Source: Phytophthora quininea (lineage: Eukaryota; Oomycota; Peronosporomycetes; Peronosporales; Peronosporaceae). Taken from it: 64,000 nucleotides of DNA. The stretch is taken from assembly GCA_011947345.1 (NCBI GenBank), contig JAAVTG010000623.1, positions 1 to 64,000 of the forward strand. Direction: 5' to 3'. The position numbers and the translations under genes are program-made. A model generated the notes under the pieces. It was not told the origin of the DNA, searched no databases, and saw only the letters and a list, made by a program, of their open reading frames with translations. Positions within the stretch are counted from its first letter, which is position 1. Every line of letters starts with the position of its first letter. This document shows, one piece after another, positions 1-11,619 of the stretch.

Positions 1-76
1 GCACTCACTTTCCTGGCTTCCTTCCGAGTCGTCAATCGTCTCGAAGGTTGGCTTGGCGTGCTATCCCGGCACCCTT

Positions 77-207
77 TGCTCGGTTTTTGCTCGGTTTTGC
101 TCGGTCTTGCTCGGTTTTGCTCGGTCTTGCTCGGTCTTGCTCGGTCTTGCTCCGTCTTGCTGGCGCAGTCGCCCGCTTGCTTTGCTCGCTTGCTTTGCTC
201 GCTTGTT
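77..207. repeat. 10-bp tandem repeat (TTGCTCGGTY)n with a related 3' tail
   Basis: About eight near-identical 10-mers of the form TGCTCGGTTT or TGCTCGGTCT follow one another from 77 to about 160. A second short periodicity based on GCTTGCTTTGCTC follows to about 207. The open frames across it in all three forward frames are low-complexity by-products of the repeat, not a gene. Confidence 0.8.
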
Positions 208-299
208 TGCCGTCCGCTTCGCCCCGCTCTTTGCCTGCCTCGTCGCAGCGTGCTGCAGTCCGCTCGTTTGGTTCTGCGAACTAGTTTAGGTGTAGAATT

Positions 300-3200
300 G
301 ACCAAAAAACGAATGGTTTAACTGGTATGGACTGATTTCGAGGCCTAGTGGTATCCTGTTGAAACGTTTTTACAAATCTAGCCGGTGACATCAACATGAA
401 GTTGATGGTGCTGGAGTTGTTGGTACCTGTCTATCCATCTGTGACGACATGGACGTACCCCTGCTTCATAATTAAGTTAACGACGAAGATCTGGTGCAGT
501 TCATCTCGTGCACGCTTTAGCAACACAACGCTAAATTTATTACGTGATGGGAATTTCATGATAGAAGCCGTCATGACAACGACTTCACTAAAACTCGATA
601 CCTCTACGAAAATAAATGGGAAAGCACAGACGAACACCTCTTACGCCAGTGCCATTTTGAATGCGTCTTGGTTCGTGTCGCTGGGTGGATGCGCGGTACT
701 CGTGGCTTTAGCTTGTCGGAGAACTTGTGTCGGTCGAAATTCATCTAGCGCGTCTCTTGCAGCATTTGGGCACTGCTGAATGCTTATGTGTTTTGGTTAT
801 CATGGTTTACACGGCCGAAGCAGCAAACAACCGCTTACTTTGCTGACGAAATCGAGCAATTTATTGATTCTTATTTTTCTGTCTATTTCAACCAAAATCT
901 AGCCGTTTTAACGCTGTAGATTCTAGAAAATGGTTCCTAAGAATGCTGTATTATTTGGGGGAAAGGCACGCTTAATTGTGGTATGTGATTGGGCTAGATA
1001 AAAAACATGTCGAAGTAGGTACTTCTTATTGTCGTAGATGTTGCATAAGACTGCACTTTTGACAATGATATTGTGAATCAATTTATATAAATGACTGCAT
1101 ATTACCTGCTGCTCTTCTAGTTCTTGCTCCAACGTGCGGAATTCATCGTCAATTCTGCACATGTCTCATGCGAGCCAGGTATTCTGCGGGCTTAACTTTA
1201 GCTAAGCCTGCCAGCCCTTTGCGGTAGCCTCTTCCCCACTTATAAGGTTATCAGCATGAATCATATTCTGTAATAGCTCCGAACGTTGGGTGGTATGGCG
1301 GCGTGTTGTACGGTCGACGAAGACATTTGGTGGCGATAGTCTTTACGGCGGAGATGACCATTGGTTTAGTTAGTCGCGCGAGAACGAGAAGGATACTGTT
1401 GCATACGAGATTTGCTAAAAGCCAGTATAGAAACGAGTAAATCTTCAGAGAATGAGGAAAAACTTACCATCTGTGTTGAAGTGGCCTTCAAGCCGACTGT
1501 GCCGCGATTTCGTAGTTGCAATCTCATTTTTCATGAACTTACGGTATCCAGCACTATGCATGGATGTATTGCATACCCCGTACGCTCAGGTTAATACAGA
1601 GGTAGTTTTCCAAACATGGTAATCCTTGAGGTCATCGTGCTTCTATGTTTTGAGGAATTCCAGCTTCGACTGGACCCTTCAACAAACGAAGCATACGTCA
1701 TCTGGCTTATAGCAACAATACTGTAAAAAATAGTAAAAGTTTCATAAAATGTGGTAAAAATAAAGGTACGTACTAATCTCCTTTTCAGCTTTTGTTGTTA
1801 GAACATAAGGTACACAAAAACACCTCGCTTTGTTTCAAGGATCCTCCACGCGAAATTCACGTTGAAATCTAGCAACGATATCTTCCACATCATCAATTAC
1901 TTTCATGATCTGTCTGGCCTACGAATTCACTCGTTTGATCATTACTCGAAACATTTGTTACATTTGACGTCATTTCGTAAAATTGATCAGCGTTTCCTTG
2001 TTGCGGCTCGACGAAGCACCGCCAAAGACTTCCCAAAATGGGAAGTCTCAATTATCTCCTCAATTTCTTTATTACACGCTTGGCCAAGAAGTAACACACC
2101 ACCCTGCTAACTCCAACCGATTTGCTCGAGTGTAGTCATTGTCATTATTTTCAATATGTAAAATAATATAGAGCTTTGTGTTCTGTATGATAGTCTTCAG
2201 CAGGTCCCTTGTGATGTTTGCCGCCGCAACCCCTTGCTCTTAATAAGGTTGATCATGTCCAAAAGGACAAACGGTAGATTTTCAATTGACTGTTGGACTT
2301 TTCGAAGCTGTTTATACAGCTCCACATGAGGCAGGATATACGCAACGTTCATCCACGATGTGTCTCCAAATACTGGTGACGTAGATAGATCTGTCAACGT
2401 TGCGTGGTTTCGAAACAGAGCAGTAACTAACAATGGATGTGATGGTGGAAGTGTAGCACGAAGGTACACTGAGTGCTTTACCAGTGATGCAACGCGTAGC
2501 TTCAGGATATCACGCGGGCCGCTAATCTTGCAACGCGGGGTACATTTTACCGACGCAAGCACAGACCATCTGGTCCTCGTAATCCTTGAAATGTGGAGGT
2601 AACACAGCAAACGCATGCCGATTCAACTGCAGTCCAGCAACAACACGCCCGAAACTGATCACCTGCCGTTTCATATCTAATGTAGCGATCCTGCACCCCA
2701 CTCAGAGGCCATCCGACCCGAAGGCATGCTGGCGATGGAAGGCCCACCTGTGGATCCACTGCAGCCAAGTGTGGCGATTCCCTTTCTGATTTTCTGATTG
2801 AATGAGTTCCTAGAGAATATTATTGGTAGCATATAAAGGTACAAGTAGACAACCATCAACTAGTCAAGGATGAAGTCCAGGGCGAGGTGTGATGCCTGTG
2901 ATCTAAAATAAGTTGGCGAAGAATGTTGCCAAATCGAGATTTCTGTTCTGATCCTGGGAAGAGAGGACCTGGTGGTTGTGTGGCATGCCAAGTGCACTAC
3001 CAAAGCTATGATCCAACACGATTCGGGACGGAGCGGGTTGGCGAACATGTGACGCAGCTGGATCTCGCGCGGCAAACTCACGTGCACGCTTTGTCGGTTA
3101 GCTGTAAGTGAAACCGAAGTGTAGAACATATTGTAGAGAAGTCAATGGTGTTCTTCTAGCGCGCACGTTGTTCAAACTCAGGCGAAGATTGGATGGGACT

Positions 3201-3640
3201 TGACGTACTGCTGAGCATCCATTCGGACCTTGCGACGTACGGAGGCAATTTTTCACTCTGGCGGAGATACTGCGTAGGAATTCATTAATGGTGCAAAATG
3301 ATAGACTAATTTATAAATTTAGCTGCTAATTTATAGTATAAGCTGTGATAAAGCCCGGTGTCCCATTAATATCACGGATAAAATAGGTAGTTTGCCATGT
3401 CCGACTCGCCAAAATCTTAAACAATAAGTGCGTGTCCGTCTGTCCGTCAGGTCACAAAATCTAGGCTTTTGATTGGCTAACATATTAAATTCGCAGTTCG
3501 AAGAACTGTCGTTTAGGGTCGTGCAGATTTCGGATGTCATCGAACAACTTTCGGACAACACTCCCAATACCTCTCAGCGGATGTCATATGACAACCTTCG
3601 TGCAACCATTCTAGACGAAACGTCAAGAACGGTAAAGACC
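300..3640. other. Long stretch without a recognisable gene
   Basis: The sequence is AT-richer than the housekeeping block. Open frames are all shorter than about 140 codons, overlap on both strands and show no motif I recognise. No RNA gene, inverted repeat or LTR was seen. Confidence 0.5.
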
Positions 3641-3649
3641 AAGGGCAAC

Positions 3650-5597
3650 CGATTATTTGAGCGCGGCCCAGAACATCGCGGAAGAGCACAACCACGCCCA
3701 GGTGACGTTGCTGCACATGGGATACGCGCTGCTCAACATTAACGGCACAGATAAGAGGAGATACACGACAATGGGTTAGACTTCCTACAGTTTTCCAGCG
3801 CCAGACTCCATCGGTGGACTCAGCCATCATGCGCAAGGACATCAAGGATAAGCACTTGGCCGCCGACCACCTGGTCAGGGCGCTGAAGTTCAGCAGCTGA
3901 ACACCAACGCCTAAGTGGCAGGGCTGCTCAAGAGCAACGAGATGGACGAGAACCAAGTCATGGAGGCGGTGTACTACATTCGAGGCGGTCGAGCCGTCAC
4001 GGACTTACAAGTACGGCTAGGCCTGGTCGCTCTTGCCGAGGCAGGCAAGATCGGCCGAATAATTCGGCGCAGCGAACCAAGAGCAACCCTGTGCTGATGA
4101 TGAGCCTAGTGTTGGTAAGACTACCATCGTGGAGGGCCTGGCCCTTCGTATCGTGGTCAGCGATGTTCCTGAGTCGCTGGATTGCAAGCTGAGATCGCCG
4201 AAGCCGAGTTTGAGGAGCGATTGAACACTGTGCCGAAGGAAGTGAAGTAACGCGAACGCAAGATCATCTTGTTCATCGATGAGATGCGTCTGGTTTTTGG
4301 CGCTGGACAGACTTCGGTAGCGATGGACATTACCAACCTGCTGAAGTCCTGCTTGCGCGTGGTGAACTGCGATGCATCGGTGAAACGACGCTGGGCGAAT
4401 ATCGGGAGCATGTGGAGAGGACAAGGCATTCGAGTGTCGTTTCCAGCAAATGCTTGTGAAGGAGCCATCAGCGACGGACACAGTGACCATTCCACGAGGG
4501 CTGAAGGAGCGTTGCGAGTCGCACCACAGCTTGCAGGCCCAGGATTCGGCTATCGTCGCTGCTGCCAATCTCGCTGTTCGGTAAATCAAGAAGCGCTTCA
4601 TGTCCGACAAGGCAATCGACAGCATCGATGAAGCGTGCGCTAATGTCTATGCCCAGCTAGTGATCGATGAATTGAAGCGTCGCCAACTGCAACTTCAGGT
4701 TGAGGCCACTGCGCTGGCAACGGAGAAGGACACGATGAGCCAAGCAGCGTTTGAAAAGATTGAACAACATTCAAGAGGAGTTAAAGCCGCTGATCCTTCG
4801 CCATCAAGTGTAGAACGAAATGCGAGATCTTCGCTTGCAGCTCAAGATGGAGCAGGCCAACCGCAGCCAAGACTTGCACCCTCGCCGATCTGCCGTTCTA
4901 CGCCATCTCAGACGCCAAGCGCCGGGTTGCAGGAGCTGATCAAGCCAAGAAGCGTCAAGACGAGCACAAGATGGTCGAAGAAGTGGTGCGTGAAGAACAA
5001 ATCTGCAGGGTGGTGGCTCGGTGGACGGGCATTCCTGTGCGCCGAATGGCGTCTAGTGCGAGATTAAAAAGACTCACTCGAAGGTGCTGAACATTTTGCT
5101 GCAGCCGCTAGGCGGCGGTCGTCTGACGGACTCTCGTGACTTGGCCGAAACGGTGGTCATCATGACGTCCAACATTGGCGCTCAGCCCTTGCCGTTCAAG
5201 AATGGATTGTCACCACGTGTGAGCAAGAAGACGAAGACCGAAAACGACTGTGCGCATGAGGATAACGAGATCCAGTGCAAGTTATAAGCAACGCGTGGTG
5301 GTTCTGCTGCAGCTGCTCAATCGCCTAAGGGATCACGAGTCTCATGATGTTAAGCCCTCTATCGAACGCCGTTGACCGTGCGGGGTGTTTGAGCTGCTCG
5401 GCCCGTCAACCTGACCCTGCTGCTGCAGTTCTAGCCGTCGAAGGAGTCGCAGATCTCGGTGAACGTGATCACCAGCGCGTGTACGTGGTTCTGGTCGAAG
5501 CCTACGAGCTGCAGTACGGCGTGCATCCTATCAAGCGCTACATCGCCGTTGTGACCGACCTGAGCAAGCTCATCAACTCGGAAGCGAGAACCACGTA
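3650..5597 (+). pseudogene. ClpB/Hsp101 (Hsp104) disaggregase, decayed copy
   Basis: Collinear ClpB pieces lie in shifting forward frames. First comes an N-domain stretch (AAQNIAEEHNHAQVTLLH). A linker-like RGGRAVTD segment follows at about 3980. At about 4100 there is a remnant Walker A region (VGKTTIVEGLALRI), and at about 4270 a Walker B-like [29 protein letters not shown] segment begins near 4606, and the second AAA module survives as [17 protein letters not shown] near 5090. The C-terminal D2 region (YGVHPIKRYI) is near 5520. Intact family members are about 870-920 residues; here large parts are deleted and stops interrupt every frame. Decay is too extensive for sequencing error. A functional parent copy presumably lies elsewhere. 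Confidence 0.85.
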
Positions 5598-5741
5598 GAC
5601 CGACGGTAAGTTGTCATTCAACTTATGGACATTGACATGATTCGCACGTACCTCCGTTATTGAGATGATTCGAATAGTGAAGCCTGATCAAACAGACTCA
5701 CGACGAAACAGTGTTGTACTCATTTATTTTCCTTAGTAGAC

Positions 5742-5779
5742 AGGGTCACCGAGCGCTCTGGTCTTGTTTTCGGGTCTTG
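5742..5779 (+). repeat. Left terminal inverted repeat of the MULE-like element
   Basis: Pairs with 7919-7960. Just inside it is a nested hairpin: TCTGGTCTTG near 5758 is matched by CAAGACCAGA near 5803, with a GGGTC/GACCC palindrome between them. Confidence 0.7.
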
Positions 5780-6058
5780 TCGGGACCCGAGATTTGAAGC
5801 AAGACCAGACCGAAACAGGACCCGAAATAATATTATTACGGTAACTTATGTAAAAAAATGAAATTATTTTTGAAATGCAAAGTTGAAGTTATGCTATGCA
5901 AATTGGATTTGGTGTCGTGCTGATCCCAAGAGCGAATAGATCACGAAGATCTAGTGGATCTGCGGCGGGTTCGCGTTCAACAACAGGGAATGGGGTACGC
6001 ACGTCTGTTGACTACGGCGGCGTTCACGACCTTATTGGTTGTCTGGCGTTTCTTGCAG

Positions 6059-6622
6059 TCAAATTGGCTGGGGTTCGTCGTTGGGCACGCTGACGCGGCA
6101 CTGGTAGCACATTGACAGATGCTGGGAGCTGGATCTCGTATCTCGTAGGAGCAGTGGCTCGCTGGTTGAAAAGTCGGATAGAAGCTGAACATATCGACTG
6201 GAAATCATGTCGATGATACCAACGAAAGCAGGTAAATTCGGATGCGGAGAGGTAATCGCGGCATTCATCTCGCGGTTGAAGCGCTCCAACGGGTTGTTGG
6301 TTCTGAAAACAATCTCTCTGTCGATTCCATGTACATTCCACAGCTCCACAGGAAACCGTTGCATCCAAGTCCGCTGGAAGTAGTTCCAGAAAACATTCCA
6401 CTTGGACGTAGCATATTTAACGCCTCTGCTGGCGCATTCCTGAACCAGTTTTCTCTTAACGTAATCGATTCCATGTGGGCCCACGTGATCCGGTGGGATA
6501 ACCGTCAGCAAATCGAGCATCCCAGCTTCCATTGCAATCGAATTGGCGGGTGCAGCGACACCAAGCTTGACTAACTGTCTACGGATAGCTTGCTTGAAGA
6601 AAAAAAAAAAAAAACCACCCAA
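6059..6622 (-). pseudogene. MULE-type transposase fragment
   Basis: The reading frame of about 187 codons contains YFQRTWMQRFPVELWN and the motif RTNNPLERFNREMN followed by HPNLPAFV. This is the conserved core block around the last acidic catalytic residue in Mutator-like transposases common in oomycete genomes. The zinc-finger/SWIM end and most of the N-terminal part are missing. The frame opens into a run of phenylalanines encoded by a long A tract on the plus strand at 6599-6614, where frame is probably lost. An acidic, glutamate/aspartate-rich open frame continues on the same strand at 6627-7014 and may be another part of the same gene. Confidence 0.65.
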
Positions 6623-7487
6623 CCATTCAAGAGTCCGGGAACTGCGTTGTCTCCTTCTTCGTGATCATCGCCCGATTCATCGTCATTATCTCCATCATCT
6701 TCGTCGCCCCCAACGTCAGCACCTGGATTGTTCGGAGTGTCTTGAACCTGCTGTACTTCACGGTCATCGAGAGCCTGTCCCTCGCCACGATCTTCTTCTT
6801 CATCACCCTTCGCGTTGCTCGCATACTCGTTGGACGCATCTGAGAGCCATTCCTCCTCGATTTGGGCAGCTTGACGCCCACGGAGCGGTGCTGTCAGCGA
6901 TCGGTAGTTGCCTTGGCTTCCACGGTGCATCTTGAGCAGTCTTGAGTATTGAGCAGGGAAGCTTGTTAGATGTAACAAGCAAAGTGAGGTAAGGATGCTG
7001 CCTTGAAGACGCAATTCATCTTTAGAAAGGGCTCACAATCGCAGACATAGGTTTATTTTGGACGTGCAATCGTAGTTAACGTGCAATCTCATCTTCATTA
7101 TTAGCCTGTGCTTGTAAAACGATCTTATCGCACTGGGATCAGATCTAAAGATGTGTTGTCCATTAGTGCCGAGCGCAAAAGTTGCAGAGATTCATATAAA
7201 ACTAGCCGAGATTTGCCCAAAACAAGAAGATTTTAGCCGAACGATGCGCTACCAACACGAATAGTGAACTATAATGTTAAACAGAGTGAAAATCTTCATT
7301 TCCGAGCAAAGACATGTACAAATCTAGCCGAGGAATTATTTGTTTACTTTCCGATATAGCTAAGTTTATCCATTTGAAATAATGTTAGACAAAGTCAACC
7401 ACATTAACTCGCAGCGCAAATTTTATTAAGATTTGCTAACTCGTCACCACGAAGGGGCTCCTGCAGAAAGGGCACGGTGGTGGACCT

Positions 7488-7826
7488 TCACGTGGGCCGT
7501 AATCTTCGAGCATCCCTTGGCGGCACGATTTCGCCCACGAGGAAGCACCAACGGTGCAGAGCGTGCGGGCAGTTCTCCGAGCGAACCGATCGCGCCGTGA
7601 AGTTCGTGCAAATGTCGCACTTCTTGAGCTTGGCGGAGTACTTGACCCTTTTTCGCTCGCGGTCAGCCTTCCTGACCTTGTCCTTGGTGCGCTTTAGTCG
7701 TTTCGCCCGCGACTTTGGGTTGCGGGTTTCCTTGCAGATCCTGCGCCCTTGGTGGACCTTCAGGTTCTGCTTTGACTTGAGCTTGGTCCCGCAGCGGGTG
7801 CAGGCGATGCTGGAGGGCGATGGCAT
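7488..7826 (-). CDS. Small basic zinc-finger-like hypothetical protein
   Basis: About 112 codons from the internal ATG at 7826. The N-terminus carries CTRCGTKLKSKQNLKVHQG followed by a Cys, a spacing that could form a C2HC finger. A lysine/arginine-rich middle follows. The C-terminal half has a second Cys/His cluster (CDIC, then CPHALHRWC). I do not recognise the family. It lies inside the MULE-like element, so it may be transposon cargo. There is no supporting homologue, hence the low confidence that it is a real gene. Confidence 0.35.
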   Translation of the reverse strand: MPSPSSIACTRCGTKLKSKQNLKVHQGRRICKETRNPKSRAKRLKRTKDKVRKADRERKRVKYSAKLKKCDICTNFTARSVRSENCPHALHRWCFLVGEIVPPRDARRLRPT

Positions 7827-7918
7827 TTTTACGAGTGCCAATTGAACAGAACTTAATTGCTCGATAATATATTTTTTCAGATGAAATTCTTATCCTACAT
7901 GCGCCTGTAGATTCTTAT

Positions 7919-7960
7919 GGTCTTGAGACCCGATTCAGGACCAGACCGCTCGGTGACCCT
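7919..7960 (-). repeat. Right terminal inverted repeat of the MULE-like element
   Basis: Reverse complement of the 5742-5779 end, closing with CGGTGACCCT at 7951-7960. Confidence 0.7.
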
Positions 7961-8639
7961 TGAAATAATCTTCCTTTTCCTTCGAGCTGCGGACCCCCGG
8001 TCCCCTAATTACGTCAGCATGTATAACATAGATGTCACAGATTCTGTTCTGATTTTTTGAAGTATCTAGAATGCTGAAATATACATATTATAATAAATAT
8101 CACTGCACTATTTTATGCTTTTGGTTCTCACCTGCAGGACGAGCGTTGCCGTCTCTAGCGTCTATATCCAGCAGTGAACACCACCATACTGGCTGCTCAC
8201 CCTGCGTAGCCTTTTCACTTAAGTTCAAGCAAGCCGCGACTGGATTTTTGTTGTTGTAACTGCATTGAAAATATATATATGAAAGGGAAGTGGGGTCTGG
8301 CTGGGTCATTTTGCGTCGCAGCGAGAACGCTTGTAATTAAAAGATACATCATTAAAATATGCATATATCTACGTGGTGGTTAACGTAGCACGTCATGTCT
8401 AGCAAGTAATCGGCTTTGTCGTGGACTATCGCAGCAAATTATAAAATAAATACAAGACACGTTTGTATTGTCCTGTATACACCCAGCAGAACAAATAAAT
8501 GCAGACATTTTGGGGATATTTTGTTATGAACATCCAGGTGCCCGACGTCGTTTGCCTCAATACACCGAATAAACTGTTTCCGCCAGGGGTCGAAAAAATC
8601 GATTGGTCCATGCGGCGGTCAAACTTGCTCGCGGAATTG
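7961..8639. other. Intergenic, no feature seen
   Basis: AT-rich, with only short overlapping frames and no recognisable motif. Confidence 0.5.
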
Positions 8640-8933
8640 CAGACTGCACATGTAGATGCAATTCAAATACCCAACTACGCCAGCACGAAAAACTGCAATT
8701 TCAAACTGCACCATCGAAACAACTGCAATGTCAAATTGTATTAAAACACACAATACCCACCCGCACTACGTAAGTGTGCACTCAGCTAGTTTTGTGTGAA
8801 TTCTTGATTGTGCCACGAGCCTTGAGTCCCAGTAATCAGTGTTCGTTTTAAGGAACATAATGGCCTCGAACATTGCGAGGCTCATGCCGCGTCCCCGGTC
8901 GGTCATCACGTGCTTGCTGAACTGAACAGTCTT

Positions 8934-9518
8934 TCAACAGAGACTGAGGCCCCTCGCAAGAGTCTCAAATCTTGATACTCTGTCGTTTGCACGAGTTTCT
9001 GACGTTTCCGCTCCTCGATTTAGGAGATATTGCCGCCCCAGCTGATGCGCCGTTGTTCGTATACCTGCGGAAGCTCGAATTTCTTTAATCGTCTCCTTTT
9101 CCTGTGTGGACAGATCCGCAATGCGCCCGTTCTGGACATTTGTAATGGCAAATTCAAACATAGCATTGTGCACTATCAATGCATCTTGAGCAAGATGCTT
9201 GCTTAACTCAGGGTAATCCTCCAGAATTTCATTGACCGTGCCACGGCACGATGCCACAGCGACATCTTTGTCCTGCAGGCCAACCATGATCGAGTTGGAT
9301 TTGTGCAACGTAGGGAAGATGTTGCTTAGAATTTGAAGCTCGCTGTGTCGAGGGACTTCAACGTCGCGGACTTGATGTAGATCGTCTTCAATTGCGAAAA
9401 ATCGATCCAGCATGTTGTACGTAGAAGGCCATCGCGTGTCATTATTCCGAATCGCAACAGGCTCCGTAAGGTCGCGTAATGCAGCGGTCGACTTTAAGGT
9501 GCACGCTTTCGAGCACAT
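8934..9518 (-). pseudogene. hAT transposase, C-terminal part
   Basis: The 194-codon frame includes RNNDTRWPSTYNMLDRF, a block very typical of hAT transposases from oomycetes, then helical sequence with ILSNIFPTLHKS. It lacks the dimerisation motif expected at the end of a complete hAT protein, and stops separate it from the upstream block at 9563-9844. Confidence 0.6.
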
Positions 9519-9562
9519 TTTGCTCAGCTTGTCGATTGCCGCGACAGCTCCGGGTTAGTCTT

Positions 9563-9844
9563 TCACGTAGAGGCTAAGTTAAACTTGTGAACTCCACATC
9601 CAAGTAGCGTCACGCCCAACAATTCTGCTGTGGCTCCGTTGACGCGGCAGTTGTCGCCTATCAATGCCGAGAGGGAACGGTTGACCCCCACACCCAGCAC
9701 GAAGTTCAGCAAGTCGCGGTGCGACTCCGCTGTGTAAAATGCTCGTCGAGCGGCGGTGAAAAACCAAGAAGCACCTCCGTCACGGCTTTGTCGCGAACGA
9801 ACACGGCAAACACGGCAATGTAGTGTGTAGATTTGTCCTCTCAC
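9563..9844 (-). pseudogene. hAT transposase, middle part
   Basis: The stretch ALIGDNCRVNGATAELLG followed by GCGVHKFNLA matches the hAT block in which a DNC motif precedes a Cys/His pair. It is in the same orientation and order as the other fragments, but in a different frame. Confidence 0.55.
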
Positions 9845-10877
9845 CCGTCGAGCATAATCGCAAATTCATTTGGCAGATTCTGAGTGATAACGGTTTCCAC
9901 AAGCGACACAAGAACTCGTAGGTATGTCATCACCTACTTGCTGGAGATATGATCGGCCGACTTTATCCCTGCAAGCTGCCGCGCCATGTCGTTATCCACC
10001 CCTGTAAAGGGCATGTTCGCAAGATAACCCAGCGGACCCATTTATACACCACGAGATCGCGTTCCGCCACGTAGTCCTGTGTGATGAAGCGATTCTCCAA
10101 GGATCGCGGCAGCCAACTATCGCCTCTACTATTGGCGGAAACCGGTTACCATTTTGGGCCAATCCCAGGATCGGACGAAGGTTCGTTAAACCCCAGGGTG
10201 TCGCTACCCGGGTGCCACTATACCGAGGCGGTCACTACTCTGAAGGTTCGTCTGGCTGCGAGGCTGAATGAGTGGCCCTGCTAGCGCCGACCATATTTGA
10301 CGTGATATTTGTTTAGAGTCATCGGGAAGAGTAGATTTAGAGGGAGTAAGAGCCCGTGAGGGCGATACAAAGAGAGCAGAAGTTTACCCCGACTTCCCAA
10401 GCGGCCAAGCGTCCTAGGTAAGCACCTTGCCCTGTTGTCGTGGGTTATGCCTGCCAGCGAACACAGACCTTCTGTTCGTTTGGTCAGGTCAAGAGTGAGG
10501 AGTGGTAGTTAGAGTGTATTTTGGCTTGACCCTATTAATAGGGAGTGTTGGGCGAAAGGGCCTCTGTGTTGGAGTGCTAGTCGCATTCCAACGTGACTTC
10601 CAGCCAGAGTTATACTCCGGCGCCTCCGTAAGAGAGTCCACGGGACTAGGCAAGTTTCGTCTGCTGGTGACACGGGGTTTTGAGTGTGAGAGAGAGCGTT
10701 TGGACGTACAGGCAAAGGCTCGTGCCTGTAGCGTCGATTTATATTGCCTACGGCGTAGACAGTGAGTGGAGGCCAAACCGGCTCGGGAAGGGTCGGATCC
10801 GGTTCCTTCAGATCATGCCCAACATTCGCTAGACAATCTGGAAGGCGTATTGTTGTGTTCAGAAGCTCGCTGCTACC

Positions 10878-11159
10878 TTAGCGAAAGTTCAGTGGCTTCC
10901 TACACCACACCTGGACCTCAAAACCCAGGTTGTTTGTCCTGCTTTTCACAGCCAAGGCAGGTTTTTCTCTGTAGCCCTCGCCTTGGCACTTCTTCAAATG
11001 CCGGTGCACGTTCGTATACCCTGTCCCCCACTTGTTTGCAGGTTTGACACTGCACTTGACACATTTATAGACTATGTCGTCGGCGGAACCGCTGATTTCA
11101 AAGTAGTACTTCACGTTAGGAACCTGACTCCGGCGCAACTTCTTCTTGTTAAGAGCCAT
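10878..11159 (-). pseudogene. hAT transposase N-terminus with BED-type zinc finger
   Basis: From the ATG at 11159 the frame gives a basic start (MALNKKKLRR) and then YKCVKC, a tryptophan spacer, and TNVHRHLKKC: the C-x2-C ... H-x3-5-C arrangement of a BED finger. It ends about 1 kb before the next transposase block. Confidence 0.55.
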
Positions 11160-11619
11160 TCTGCAAAGCGACACAGTGGGGATAACGAGATCAGGGGCAG
11201 CAATGGAGCGGAGGCGACGACTACGACGACGACTAGTGCTGAGTCAACGACGAGGGTTTGCTGGAACAGAAATGAGCAAATGCGAAAGCGAGGTGGCAAT
11301 AAGCGCACAAGAGTGTATGAATGGTTCTATACCGGTCTGCACTGCCGGCAAGCAACTGTTTCCCCACCATATTTAGCCTCTTCCTCGAGGACGAACCGAT
11401 CCTGGATCGGTGATGTTGAAGCGAGCACTCTCGTTTATTTTTTCATGCAAAATTTTAGTTTTTATGGCAATACAAGACTGCAGTAAACCCAACACTGCTA
11501 GCGTAAACTGCACCGCCGTCGAAACTGCAGTTGCAAACTGCATCATTACGGACACTGCAGTGTCAAACTGGGTAAGGCCGAACTACTGCAGTGTTAACTG
11601 CAGTTGTCTGTAACACTTC

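Larger units (their letters stand above)
5742..7960. mobile_element. MULE-like DNA transposon bounded by terminal inverted repeats
   Basis: The left end (AGGGTCACCGAGCGCTCTGG) and the reverse complement of the right end (AGGGTCACCGAGCGGTCTGG) match almost perfectly and continue to match with a few changes for about 35 bases. The 2.2 kb between them contains a MULE-type transposase fragment on the minus strand. I saw no convincing 8-10 bp target duplication, so the boundaries rest on the inverted repeats alone. The element is probably old and no longer autonomous. Confidence 0.65.
8640..11610 (-). mobile_element. hAT-like DNA transposon remnant with subterminal CTGCA repeats
   Basis: Three minus-strand fragments read like one hAT transposase: a BED finger at 10878-11159, a middle block at 9563-9844 and a C-terminal block at 8934-9518. 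Both outer flanks carry clusters of ACTGCA-containing repeats, four copies at about 8641-8725 and seven at about 11475-11600. Subterminal repeat arrays are typical of hAT ends. Exact ends and an 8 bp target duplication were not found. Between the BED finger and the middle block, about 10060-10870 does not look like transposase and may be a later insertion such as a solo LTR. Confidence 0.55.

Noticed and set aside
5728..7975. A target-site duplication for the MULE-like element
   Set aside because: The 8-11 bases on either side of the inverted repeats do not match convincingly.
10150..10200. A possible tRNA B-box (GGTTCG...)
   Set aside because: The flanking bases do not form a T-arm and no matching A-box or acceptor stem is present.
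10060..10870. A solo LTR inside the hAT remnant
   Set aside because: The block is not transposase-like, but I could not find paired TG/CA ends with a target duplication, so I do not call it.
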